Source: Pyxicephalus adspersus
Lineage: Eukaryota > Chordata > Amphibia > Anura > Pyxicephalidae
Assembly: GCF_032062135.1 (NCBI RefSeq)
Contig: NC_092859.1
Location: forward strand, 157,735,593-157,799,592
Direction: 5' to 3'
Length of the DNA stretch: 64,000 nt
The position numbers and the translations under genes are program-made. The notes beneath the pieces were generated by a model that searched no databases, had not been told where the DNA came from, and saw nothing but the letters and a program-made list of their open reading frames with translations. Position 1 is the stretch's first letter. Every line of letters starts with the position of its first letter. Shown here piece after piece: positions 25,875 to 36,457 of this stretch.

Positions 25875-26755
25875 TGGTTTATATCGTAGAAAAAAAGAAA
25901 GCAGCTTTTATGAGTATACAATTTGATGTCAGGCTGTTGCAACACAAAGCATGATATACCTGGAATAGGAAGGAGTTGTCCCAATATAACTACATACATA
26001 CGGAGAGACAAAGAATAGGAGGTTAGGTGGGATGTTTGGGTACCTGTTGCCGAGAATCTCTTTCATACATAAGAATTAGTGTATGTACTGAACTCAGCAT
26101 CCTGGCTGTAATCTTGTCGGGAAACACTGAATTATGCAGGCAGCTGCAATATTACGTGCTTATATACACAGCGCACAACATTTGGCAGCAGTTCAGATTG
26201 CCTCATTGTACATGAAAGAAGCCATGCACATAGATTTGGGGCTTCCAATATTAGTTTTGTGTTATTGTACTGCATGCTGGAAAACATAAGTACATAAATG
26301 AGTACATAAACATGTAATATGTGAAACTAGATATTGTATGTTATTTCTGAACATTGGTCCTTTCAGTCCCCATATTTAGAATAAAGTGCAAGAAGCACAC
26401 AATCATAAAATGTATAGGTAATATATATTTCATGTTCTTGCTTTGCACAAGTGTTGGTTTATGCAGTCATCCCACATATCTGTGTAGAGACTGCTTGTGG
26501 CTGTCATTATTTGTTTTACTATTTATGAGAAACTCTATGTCGTACAATGCCTTGCACTGTGTATCAGCATTCTATAGTACAATGGGATGGCTACAAAGGA
26601 AGACACGGAGCATGAATTGTAGCCATAGGCATTAGGAATATGTAAATCTATGCTAAGGACAGAAGAGATTTGTGGGGACTTACTGAACAGATATTTTGAG
26701 AGCAAGGAAACCCCGTTAATACTTTCCATAGTGGGCTTCCTTGTTCCACTTTTCG
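25875..26755. other. No gene seen
   Basis: No recognised feature. Confidence 0.5.
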
Positions 26756-26759
26756 GCCT

Positions 26760-26965
26760 TCTTGACTGGCTGGACCGTGTTGACCTAACTCCTGGGCAGA
26801 AGCACGGGAGTTTATTCAGTCCCAACAACCGCACAGGATGTGCCAGGTCTTCTGGCAGCCAAAGCTCAGCTGCACAGGCTCAACAAATTTGACAGATAAA
26901 GGGAGCATTCAGGCAGGTAAAAATGCATCAACAGTCTCTTTCTTCAATAATGCCCTGCCTGGTTG
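26760..26965 (+). repeat. MITE-like dispersed repeat copy
   Basis: AGCTCAGCTGCACAGGCTCA and GCAGGTAAAAATGC blocks of the 22,490 family. Confidence 0.45.
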
Positions 26966-28384
26966 CAGTTTTTTAAAATGTAACTTTAGTTTAATTTAAT
27001 GTTTATGTAAAAATGTATATGTGTGTGGCTGTTTTTCTGGAGTTTAGCTTTAAAGCCCATTTCCAGGCAGCTGAAAAAAATTACCCTTACAGAAATTTGT
27101 AGGGTGGCGGGGCGCAGGGGGGGTTAGTTTGTAACTAAACATAACAAATGTTAATATGCTGAGGAACATTATTCTACAGAATCTTGTCTCGAAGTGGAAA
27201 AAAATTAAAATAATGTTTATTCCCTGGGTAGACAGCAAAAGAGTATTTAGCATATCTTTATGTAGCACCACAGTTTCTTGGTTAGGCCTTTCACTGAAGG
27301 TCTCTTTTTCACGCCATTGGGAGGATTTGATAACCATGAAGAATATGACACTGAGCCACATGGGTGATGAATAGAAGATCTTAGCTGTAGAAGTTGGTCA
27401 CATTCATTTGGACTCTGGATTGCATCGGTTACACAACTCCACACCTTCCATCCTTTGCTTGGACAATAAACATCTTCCTGGCCTTATTTCATGGTGATTG
27501 TGAGGATCTATATCCTGGGGTAGTTCTTGATAATCAATGGAACTAAAGAAGTGACTTTGACCATGTCCATTTGCATGTGACAAACTCCTATTAGAATTTT
27601 ATCCATTATATCCATCTATCCATTAATTAATTGATTAAATTATTTTTTTCATTTCGTTTTTGCAGTTTCCTTCATTCTTTTCATCCGCCTTTTCCAATGC
27701 AAAATAGACACTAGATTGGCATTGTTTCAGTTATAGATTGAGTTAGAATTGGGTGTTATATTCTGCATGACTTGTTCTATTTTGCAAAGTCCAATTAAGG
27801 TACAAATGAACCCAATCAATAAAATTTTATACGAACGTTAAGTCATAAATGTATTTAGAGACCATAAGTTAAAGCTAATAGTGTACCCCCTAGTTCTTTA
27901 TATAAGGATCATCTTGGCCAACCTTTATATAGTTCTAAACATTCAAGTTGATTTAAATTTCAGGTTCGGGAGAGGTTTTTCAAGAAAGCATTTTTTTTTA
28001 CATAAATACAATATTTACAACCAGTTACATCCCACCACTCTCTGAAGAAGCCAATTAATGCGTAACACGTCAGCACATGGAACTCCCGATAGATGAGATT
28101 ACACATTTTCTGCATCTAAGCATTTCTCTTATGTGTGTGATAAATGTAAACATTATAACATACTTGTGAGAAACTTAATCTTGTACAAGTTTGTGAAAAC
28201 CAAATAACTATTGTATTCAATGCCAAAAAAACCCTTCTTTCTCGAACCTCTCCCTTACCTGAAGTTCAAATAACCTTGACTCATTAATTACAATAGAACA
28301 AAATCTGCAGCTTTTATTTAAGGCCTATTCACTTCTATGTGTTTCGGTAATGCATGCCCATCATCCAATTGGCATTTTGATCCA
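26966..28384. other. No gene seen
   Basis: AT-rich sequence without recognised features. Confidence 0.5.
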
Positions 28385-28490
28385 ATTCTCTTAGATTGGA
28401 AGCTCCTTTGGGCAGGGTCCTTTCCGCCTCCTGTGTCATTGTCTGTATCTGTCAGTCATCGGGTCTAGTACCTCCCTCAAAAAATAAATG
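28385..28490 (+). repeat. LINE-tail fragment
   Basis: TTAGATTGGAAGCTCCTTTGGGCAGGGTCC-type block ending in CTGTATCTGTCAGTCAT, the non-coding L2-like tail without its terminal ATATAAAT. Confidence 0.5.
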
Positions 28491-28716
28491 TTAAAATTAT
28501 CTAAAAGAACACTTGCACCATGCAAGACACACATTGGGTTGGTAGCACTCATTAGAAAGACACGCTATCCATAGAAACACACTGAACAATAGATTAAGCC
28601 ATCAGTTATTGGTTTGGGAAGCCAGCTCCTCACAGGAGACACATTTGCCAAATTAAGTCAGAATTCAGCTTTGGATTTGCAGAGTCATTACTTCAGAGTA
28701 ATGTAGAGTCATAAAA

Positions 28717-28938
28717 CCTGATTTATTAAAGCTCTCCAAGGCTGGAGAAGATACATTTTCATCAGTGAACCTGGGTAATCTAGCAAACTTGGAATGGATC
28801 TAGTCCAGGATTGAAAATATTTGCTAACAAAAAGCAAATGACTTTTAAAAAATCTATTCCAGGTTTGCTGGATCACCCAGGTTCACTGATGAAATTGTAT
28901 CCTCTCCAGCCTTGGAGAGCTTTAATAAATCAGGCACA
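28717..28938 (+). mobile_element. Palindromic MITE, best-preserved copy
   Basis: TTTATTAAAGCTCTCCAAGG...CCTTGGAGAGCTTTAATAAA: nearly 110-bp inverted halves around a short loop (GCTAACAAAAAGC). Nine other full or partial copies occur in the window. Confidence 0.85.
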
Positions 28939-29195
28939 TAGACTACAATTTGAAAGATTTGTTTGCATGATTGACAAGCGGCATCTAACAGACAGCACAA
29001 GTCTGTGTTTTGTTACATTTGGCATCGTTTTTATCCCTGTTTAACAAAACGTATCTTTTTTTTAAGCTGTTTAGGCTGTAAACAGAAAATCTTCTGAATA
29101 CAATATTTATGAATTCATTCTGTAGGTGTAAAATACTTATTAGGAGTTCTAAAGCTGAAATCTTACCAAGGAAATAAATGTGAGCAGAAATATAT

Positions 29196-30575
29196 ATACA
29201 TTCACTGGACATTTTATTCAGATATACATCTGTTCAACTGCTTTTAATTGCAATTTTCTATTTAGCCAATCACATTGCAGCTGCCCAATTCATTTTGGTA
29301 TGTAGACATTGACAGAACAATCTGCTGAAGTTCAAACTGAGCATCAGAATAGGGAAGAAAGTTGATTTAGTTGACTTTGAATGTGGCATGATTGTTGGTG
29401 CCAGGCTGGCTGGTCTGAGTATTTCGGAAACTGATTTGCTAGGATTTTCATGCACAACCATCTCTGGGGTGTACAGAAAATAGTCTGAAAAAGAAAAAGA
29501 GAAAACTCCAGTGAGTGACAATTCTTCGGGTGAAAATGCCTTATTGACACCAATAGTCAAAAGGAAAATGACCAGACTGGTTTCAGCTGATAGAAACGCA
29601 ACATTAACTCCAATAACCACTCATTCCACCTGCAGAAGAGCTTCTCTGAGCACACATGTCCAACCTTGATGCACATGGGCTATAGCAGCAGACGCTGGGA
29701 GAAAAGTTTGGTGGTCCACAGAAAAATCTGGACATTATTTGAAAATGTTATATTTTATTATAAAACCAAAATAATATTCTAATAAATTATTTTATTCTGA
29801 ATGACAATTTTTGTCTTTATATTGCACTAAATTCACAAACTGTACAAGAGACAGAAAAACAAGTGAGGTACAGTGTGACGTCAGTGTAGTCTTAAGTTTG
29901 ATGTGAACCGTTGCCGAGCCGTACGCTTCAGTATTGTTTCCACCATTACAACAGTCACCCCGCTCCACGAATACATGCACAGGGCCTGCCAAAATTGAAG
30001 AGGGAAAATTGAGAAGATTGGAAAGAGTTGGCTGGTCTGAGAAGTTTTCTGCTGCAACATACAGATCAGAATTTGCTGCGCCCAACACAGAAGCAAGGAT
30101 CCATCCTGCCTTGAATTAATGGTTCTGCCTGACGAGGGTGGATTGGTGTGTTAGATATTTTCTTGGCAGACTTTGGGCTCCTTATAACCACCTGGGGATG
30201 GTTAAAATTCTACCTTAGTATTGTTGCTGACCATGTCCATCCCTTGATGACTTTCTTCCAGCAGAATAATGCACCGTGTCACAAAGCTTAAATCATCTTA
30301 AACTGGTTTCCTTAACATGACAATGGGGTCGCTGGACTCAAATTGCCTCCACAGTCACCAAAGCTCAATCCAATCAAGCACCTTTGGGATTTGGTGGAAG
30401 AGATTTTCATCATGGATGTGAAGCTGACAAGTCTACAGCAATTGAGTGTTATCATGAGAACTTGGAGCAGAATCCTGGACGAACGTTTTAGCACCTTGTT
30501 GGATTTATGCCATGAAGAAAGATGGCAGTTCTTAAAGCAAAAGCGGGTCCAACCCAGCAATATATATATTTGAAT
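29196..30575 (+). pseudogene. Tc1-like transposon with disrupted transposase
   Basis: Left end resembles Tc1-like inverted repeats (TTCACTGGACATTTTATT). Frames with stops and shifts follow a Tc1 transposase: an N-terminal part near 29,340-29,650 (TTISGVYRK-type word) and a C-terminal part at 30,343-30,573 reading PPQSPKLNPIKHLWDLVEE (catalytic D/E region) and LKQKRVQPS. About 250 bases of unrelated AT-rich sequence interrupt it near 29,720-29,975. Dead copy; the right inverted repeat is not seen. Confidence 0.8.
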
Positions 30576-30874
30576 ATATGAGAGAATGCTGTCTGCCTAA
30601 AGGTATTTTTTTATCTCCCAGCCACTTTTGTAACTTGCACAACTCTGACAGATAAAATGTCGAGGAGGGTGACACCACTGTCAATTAAGGGATGCAGTGG
30701 TACACAGTCTACTGCCTGGACATGATCACAATTAGGCACTGTAGAATTTTAGTCTTCAAGGTATTGCATTTTTTTTTTAGTTTTACAATATTTTCACCTG
30801 TTGATCCTGCATATAACACACCTACCGTCCTAGGGTCACTAAGTGACTAGTGCTTATTCACTGATCTGTATCGG

Positions 30875-31204
30875 TATACTCCCCAGAAAAACTTTTCAGC
30901 TTGGTGAGAAGAACTTGTAGACAGGTGGTCAAAAAGTGAGCAGAGCAACATGACATATATAATATTCCTGGTTTAGGTTACCAGTAAACCCTATAACAAT
31001 GTCAGCTATCAACTGCCCCCACTTCCAACTTTCTAATGCCCACCCCCTTAGTAGGTCCCATTTTTACATTACATTGTCTTTATCCAATGGACCAGTGCCC
31101 CTGTATTGTAACCAAACTTTTAGGTAACTACCCAAAAACAACCGGGTGGTTACTGAAAAATGCTGGGTGGTGCGCCCAGCTAAAAGGGGCCGGGGAGAAC
31201 ACTG
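30875..31204. mobile_element. CAGTGTTCTCCCC-type MITE
   Basis: Right end CGGGGAGAACACTG at 31,190-31,203; left end diverged (TACTCCCCAGAAAAACTTTT). Internal GTGCGCCCAGCTAAAAGG. Confidence 0.7.
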
Positions 31205-31208
31205 TGTA

Positions 31209-31243
<35 letters not shown>
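31205..31243. repeat. (TA)n microsatellite
   Basis: TATATATGTGTATATATA repeat run directly next to the MITE end. Confidence 0.9.
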
Positions 31244-34051
31244 GTTTGCAGAAGCAATGAGTGGTGTGTACTACATAGAGAGCACACACAAATTATCAGG
31301 TGCAAAGTTTCAACAGGAGCAGAAGGTATATTTAAAAAAAAAATCAGTGGTAAAGTTTACCAAAAGAGAGAAAATATGAGAAGTTGATTACTAAGAAGAA
31401 GAAAGGTTGTAGGAGGGTTCTGGAAAAACAACAGGGTACACTTTCTAAGCTGGCAGTGATGTTATTGTAGGTGTTCATTTTGTATACAAATAGTGCATAC
31501 TGTATTAGTTTATGCAGGAGAAAAGCTTGGGAACCTCCGATGCATGAACCCTACATATATGAATAGCGAGGAGGTGGTATTTATTTATTGTGTATTCTGA
31601 ATAGCACCCCACACATCTCCAGTTTACTGCAAATAACTACAGGGCAAAATGCTATAATATGCTGAGCTGCTAAACCTAGTGAAGGTCCATGGTGGTCCAT
31701 TGGGCATTCCATTTGAATATTAAGTTGCCCTCTAGAGCCCCTGTGCCTAGGGGCTGATGGAAGCATGGTTGGTATGTTTGCCTCTGCTTTGATATTACAT
31801 TTATCCTATTTGCCTGTTCTTCTGCCACCTTTTTTTAGGTCTCGGGTAGGGTGGTCAATTTAGGGTACTGGAAGGGAGGTTACACTTGTTCTTTGATTCT
31901 CACCTGGATGGTAAGTTACCATCTTGTTTTTACCCGTCTTGATTTTTTAGTACAGCATTATTGGCAAGATATAACTTACCTTAGTCATATCTCAATATAC
32001 CCTAGGTAAAATGTGCATAACTGGAGGGCCTGGAGAGTTAATCTGTTTCAAAACTGGTTCAATTTTGTACAACAAATATCCTGATTTTGTTATGCCCTAT
32101 GCAAAAAGGGCTTGGAGCTTGACATAGTTCTTTTTATTATGTACAAAAACTCAACTGCTTTTTCTTATATTGTACCTGTATGTTGTCTTTCTGTGGTTAT
32201 AAAGTTAAAAAAAAAACTGGTTCAAGATTCAGAAAATTGATCATTTAGAATCAATAACACTGTGTCCTTGCTCTTCCTATCATATTGATATTTCTGTGTC
32301 TGTCTCACCAAAAAGAAACATGGTACCCAATTGATAGGTCAGGTTATAGGTCTATGCATCTCAGCCATGAGCTGCCCTAACACAGGGCAAGGTAACACAT
32401 TACATATGTGTCAATGGACAATCTTTGGGTATTTTAAAAGAAAAGTAGCTACCACAGCCATATCTGTGCACAAAGGCAGATAAAACGTTCTTTGTTGCTA
32501 CAAGCAATACTTACATGCTGTTTCTCCCCTGGTACATTAGCAGCCCTATTACCTTCTCATTATATGAAGCTGCTATTACTGCTTTACAAAGATCAGTTCT
32601 CATGATCTTTTCCCTGAATACTGATCTCTTGTGCTCTCTTTCCAAGTCTGTGACCTATTTTGAACCAGAATAAAAGCTAATAGTTCCCAAGCAAAAAAAT
32701 AAGAAAACAAAATATGGGAAAATAGGACACATAATCCTCTCCAATTTGCTACTTTTCTTTCTGAGAGGGTCGTTAAGAAAATGGAAGTACTTGTTATGTC
32801 TGGAGATGCCGTGTATTTATTTTTTTTATTACTTGATACACAAAGAAAACATTTTTTTAATTAACTGCAGTCCAAAATTGGCATCTGCCTACTGTTTATT
32901 TTCTAAGAGGCACAAAACAGATGTGTTTGCATTGCCAGTCTTTTGAGACTTCACATATTACACAATTGGGTACCTGTATTTGTTTAATAAATAGAAACCC
33001 ATCACAGAGCTATATCCAGGCTTGTAAATCCTTTGGTAGAAGCTGCCGGAGTCCAGCTCATGGTTTACCTAGTTTCAAACCAGTTAAATACCTCTTTAGG
33101 ATTACCCGTAGTGATATAATGGTGCAGAAAACTGGTCCACAACCAAAGACCTCTATAATGGACCCTTTATGTGAATGTCTAAACCTTGGGAAAATTACCT
33201 GAAAAGCAATACAGAGAGCAATGACAATGCATAAAGTGCAGTAACCCATAAATGATAAAGTTCAGATAAATCAAACAGGCAAAAAATGAATTTCAATTGT
33301 TTTCTATGGGTTACTGCCAATTGCCTTGCCAATAAAACCCCATGTGTCTAATGTTTGGAAGATGAGAAGCGTTTCCATTCATACACTTGACACGTGTGTG
33401 CGGCTGCAGGACATCAAGATCCATTCACTAAACAGATTATATCACTGATGTCACAAGTCCCTCCTGTATGAAGGAAATCTATGATTGTTACCAATCACAA
33501 AAACCTTGGACTGGTCTTGCAAAAAAAGAAGTCCACTGCCCCCCAAACCAAAGAGATGATGGTTGTCATCTTCTAACTCATAACTTCTAACTCACTAATA
33601 AAAATCTGGAATGTATAAAAAAGCAGAGTAATTATCTAAAAGGACACAAAAACAAAGAAAGCAATTTCTGCAAATCTAAAGTTTACACTCATCATTCATT
33701 TACCTTCAGCAATACAATAGGACACAGAATCTGGTTGTAAATAAAAACATTTACCTAAATCAGAAACCTCCCCCAAAACCTTCCTTTCTTTAATTGCACA
33801 TAGAACCAGGTCAGATTTGTTCCAAATTTTTGCTCATTTACTGGGATTATGAACTTTTTTTCCTCCTCCATATAAAAATCAATTATGTATAGGTCTTTTA
33901 AAAATCTGTACATTTTCTTTACTCATGCATTAACTATTTGTGTACATGAAGATCTGAGATATATGGAAGATGTATGATGAGCAGACCAGGCTGCTGAACA
34001 CATTTCAAAATGAAAACAGTGATACACAATTGAAACACAAATATAAGCACT
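31244..34051. other. No gene seen downstream of ADRA2B
   Basis: About 2.8 kb of AT-rich sequence with no exon or transposon recognised; part may be ADRA2B 3' UTR. Confidence 0.45.
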
Positions 34052-34057
34052 TTTATT
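34052..34057 (-). terminator. Candidate poly(A) signal of ADRA2B
   Basis: AATAAA on the minus strand, about 175 bases past the ADRA2B stop codon and the first such hexamer downstream. Plausible proximal cleavage signal; longer 3' UTRs cannot be excluded. Confidence 0.45.
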
Positions 34058-34230
34058 TAAACCAAGCTCAGCTTGGGACAGCAATATTGTGTGGAGCAGG
34101 GAGATATTCTCCATCATCAGAACACAATGAAGATATTAGCAGTGATGGATTTGGTTTACTAGAGAATGTACAGTCTAACTTTCTCCCTCGTGTATCCAAT
34201 AAATAGAAAGTTCATAGAAGAAGTGAACTC

Positions 34231-35421
34231 TCACCAAACGGAGTGCGTCCAGTGGCTGCACAGAATACGACGGAAAGCCTTTCTGAAATCCTGGTTGAAT
34301 ATGGTGTATATGACCGGGTTGAGGGAGCTGTTACAATACCCTATCCAGAAAAAGAACTGAAACACACTTTGTGGGATGTAACAGAGCTCAGGGCATATGG
34401 CTTGAAGGCTGTAGGTAAAAAAGAAGGGGAACCAACATAAGACAAACACACCAATAACCACAGCTAGAACAAAGGTAAACCTCTTCTCACGGTTGATATG
34501 GCTTTTCTTTTTGGACAAGGCAGACACAGAGTCTTTTGTTTTTTTGGGCAGCAGTAGAACACCTTTGGTTGTGACAACGCTGTCCATCGTTGAAGGCCCA
34601 TGGCCATTGCTCTGTTTTAGGCCTGTAGGATCTCGGTGACCGTTTTTCTCCATTGGGGCAGAATGGACCACTTTGACGGGTGGCACAGAACTTGGTTTCT
34701 CTTCTGGATTTGAACACACGTGACCTGATGAGTTCTCCACGCTGTGTTTAATACAGTAGCCAAAACACTTACATGTCCTCTCTTTGGGACTACTGCTGTC
34801 GGTGTTCTTTCTGCTGCGACGTTTGGCTATTAAATAAATTCTGAGGTACACTAAAATCATGATGAGGCAAGGAGCAAAGAAAGAGCAGATGCTGGAGGAA
34901 AGAATGTACCAGGGCTCCTCATTGAGCTTACACTGAGGCTCATCTATGTTGCTGTCCTCTTTCTTTCCTTTGTAAATTAATGGTGGCAAGGAGATCAAAG
35001 CAGCCAAAGTCCAGACCATGAGGATGATGCACTTTATCCTTTTAGGAGTCCTCTTGGAATTATATTCAATAGCTTGACTGACCGACCAGTACCTGTCCAA
35101 ACTTATGGCGCACAGGTGCACTATGGACGATGTGCAGAAAAGAACATCCAGTGCCAGGTACATCTCACACCAAGTCTTGCCAAAGTACCAGTATCCCATC
35201 AGTTCATTTGCCAAGGAGAAGGGAATAATAAGAGTGGCAACTAGGATGTCTGCTGCGGCCAGTGATACTAGAAAGAGATTTTGTGGAGCCTTCAGTGAAC
35301 GGCTGGTCAGCACTGCAATAACCACCAGTATGTTGCCGAATATGGTGAAAAGGATGAGAAAGGTGATAATTGCTGCTATTACAGCAGTGGCTTGGATAGA
35401 GTAGGACAATGGTGATGCCAT
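34231..35421 (-). CDS. ADRA2B: Alpha-2B adrenergic receptor, single exon, intact
   Basis: Encodes a 396-residue class A GPCR for adrenaline and noradrenaline; family members couple to Gi/o at the plasma membrane. Visible landmarks: GN at 29-30 (TM1), LAAAD with Asp58 (TM2), Cys85 and Cys164 for the extracellular disulfide, amine-binding Asp92 in ALDVLFC (TM3), DRYWSV at 109-114, TM5 serines in the SSSICS stretch (175-180), CWFPFFF in TM6, NPVIY in TM7 and a cytoplasmic Cys in RRILC. The C-terminus THSVW resembles the human 2B end, and the short N-terminus SYSIQATA without a glycosylation sequon fits subtype 2B rather than 2A or 2C. The start chosen is the ATG at 35421-35419 (GGTATGG context). 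The frame stays open 12 codons further, but the codon there is TTG, not ATG. The third intracellular loop is shorter than in the human protein (396 versus about 450 residues) and lacks its glutamate run. No intron, as is usual for this receptor. Confidence 0.97.
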   Translation of the reverse strand: MASPLSYSIQATAVIAAIITFLILFTIFGNILVVIAVLTSRSLKAPQNLFLVSLAAADILVATLIIPFSLANELMGYWYFGKTWCEMYLALDVLFCTSSIVHLCAISLDRYWSVSQAIEYNSKRTPKRIKCIILMVWTLAALISLPPLIYKGKKEDSNIDEPQCKLNEEPWYILSSSICSFFAPCLIMILVYLRIYLIAKRRSRKNTDSSSPKERTCKCFGYCIKHSVENSSGHVCSNPEEKPSSVPPVKVVHSAPMEKNGHRDPTGLKQSNGHGPSTMDSVVTTKGVLLLPKKTKDSVSALSKKKSHINREKRFTFVLAVVIGVFVLCWFPFFFTYSLQAICPELCYIPQSVFQFFFWIGYCNSSLNPVIYTIFNQDFRKAFRRILCSHWTHSVW

Positions 35422-36331
35422 ACCTCCTGATGGATCACAAACTGGCAGCTTTTCCAAAAAAACAAATTGTCCACTCTAGGGAGTCGATGCATCCAGATCT
35501 CTAGGCTCCATCAGTCCACGCTTTTTGCTCAGCACAACTTTTGAGAGACTTCATGAAAAGTTCAGAAATTCATGATTCTGCAAACACTCAAATCTTTTCC
35601 TTTGGAGAAGAGTCCTTTGGAGAAGAGTCCTTTCTATGCATTCAGCTAGGACATGTGTGATCCTTCTCTCATTTCTTTCTCAGTGAGGTGAGAAATTGAG
35701 ATCGTCAGCTTTTAAAGTAGTGAATGTTTAGTTTACACAACCCCACTAAGTGATGTCAGAAACTCAACAGCTCAGCCTTTTTCCAGAGGGGAGGAGGAAG
35801 AGGAGAAGTGGGAGCCACAGGCTGGATCTTCTTCACTCCATAGATTTATTTCCTGAACACAGCTGCTCTTTGCTCTTCTTCCTGCTGTTTCAGGAGAGTT
35901 TAGTGGTTCCACAATACTTTCAGGACCACCAAGGGCACCATGACTAATTTCCTGCAATAAAATTTGCTTCAATTGCACTGCGCAGGCATTAATACAGCAG
36001 CCTTAGGGATACATTCTGCGGAAAAAGAAACATTTCAGGACTATGAGCACTTCATCCTACAAGTAAGCTGATTATTTTGCTTTAGACTACAATACCATAA
36101 GAAGACACAGAATCTTTCACCTTACTACAGTAATCATGCGTGCTGACATAAAAGTAAATTAAATTCAGTTTACGCTGCTAGGAAGCATGTTACCAGTAAA
36201 TGCTGCTTTAACCCCTCCATGTCCTGGGTTTTCCATATTCAGCACCAAGGATAGCGCAGATAAATTACTGCTCCAGTACCCTCTGCTGGCCATTTATTAA
36301 ATGAGACGAGCAAATCCTTCCATAAAATGGT
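35422..36331. other. ADRA2B-ASTL intergenic interval
   Basis: About 0.9 kb between the ASTL poly(A) signal and the ADRA2B start codon. It must hold the ADRA2B promoter and 5' UTR. A 15-bp unit TCCTTTGGAGAAGAG is repeated twice near 35,597-35,626. No coding exon and no recognised transposon, in contrast with the repeat-dense flanks. Confidence 0.6.
35709..35758 (-). promoter_or_regulatory. Candidate ADRA2B core promoter: CRE-like site and TATA-like box
   Basis: Read on the minus strand, TGACATCA (35758-35751, one base off the palindromic CRE TGACGTCA) is followed about 35 bases later by CTTTAAAAG (35717-35709), a TATA-like run. The box lies about 290 bases upstream of the ADRA2B ATG, a reasonable 5' UTR length. 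This is pattern matching only; no transcription start is visible. Confidence 0.35.
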
Positions 36332-36337
36332 TTTATT
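36332..36337 (-). terminator. ASTL poly(A) signal
   Basis: AATAAA on the minus strand, about 35 bases after the ASTL stop codon. Predicts a very short 3' UTR and supports exon 11 as the true last exon. Confidence 0.75.
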
Positions 36338-36370
36338 ACATTGGAGAATGCAAAACACCAAATACAAATG

Positions 36371-36457
36371 TTATTGTTTGCTGCAGTTCCCAACATAAAG
36401 GTTATCAATCGTGATTTTACTTGCATTTATTGGATCCACAACACCTTCCACCACCAC
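36371..36457 (-). CDS. ASTL: ASTL exon 11: last MAM strand and stop
   Basis: Acceptor with a T-run ending GTAG. Encodes [20 protein letters not shown] then YVGNCSKQ and TAA: the VVFEG....I.IDDI...C end of a MAM domain with Cys865. The protein ends 3 residues after it, so no transmembrane or EGF module follows. Confidence 0.9.
   Translation of the reverse strand: MVVEGVVDPINASKITIDNLYVGNCSKQ

Noticed and set aside
35422..35457. Longer N-terminus for ADRA2B (12 extra codons)
   Set aside because: The upstream codon is TTG, not ATG, and the internal ATG lies in a good context and aligns with the known alpha-2B N-terminus.
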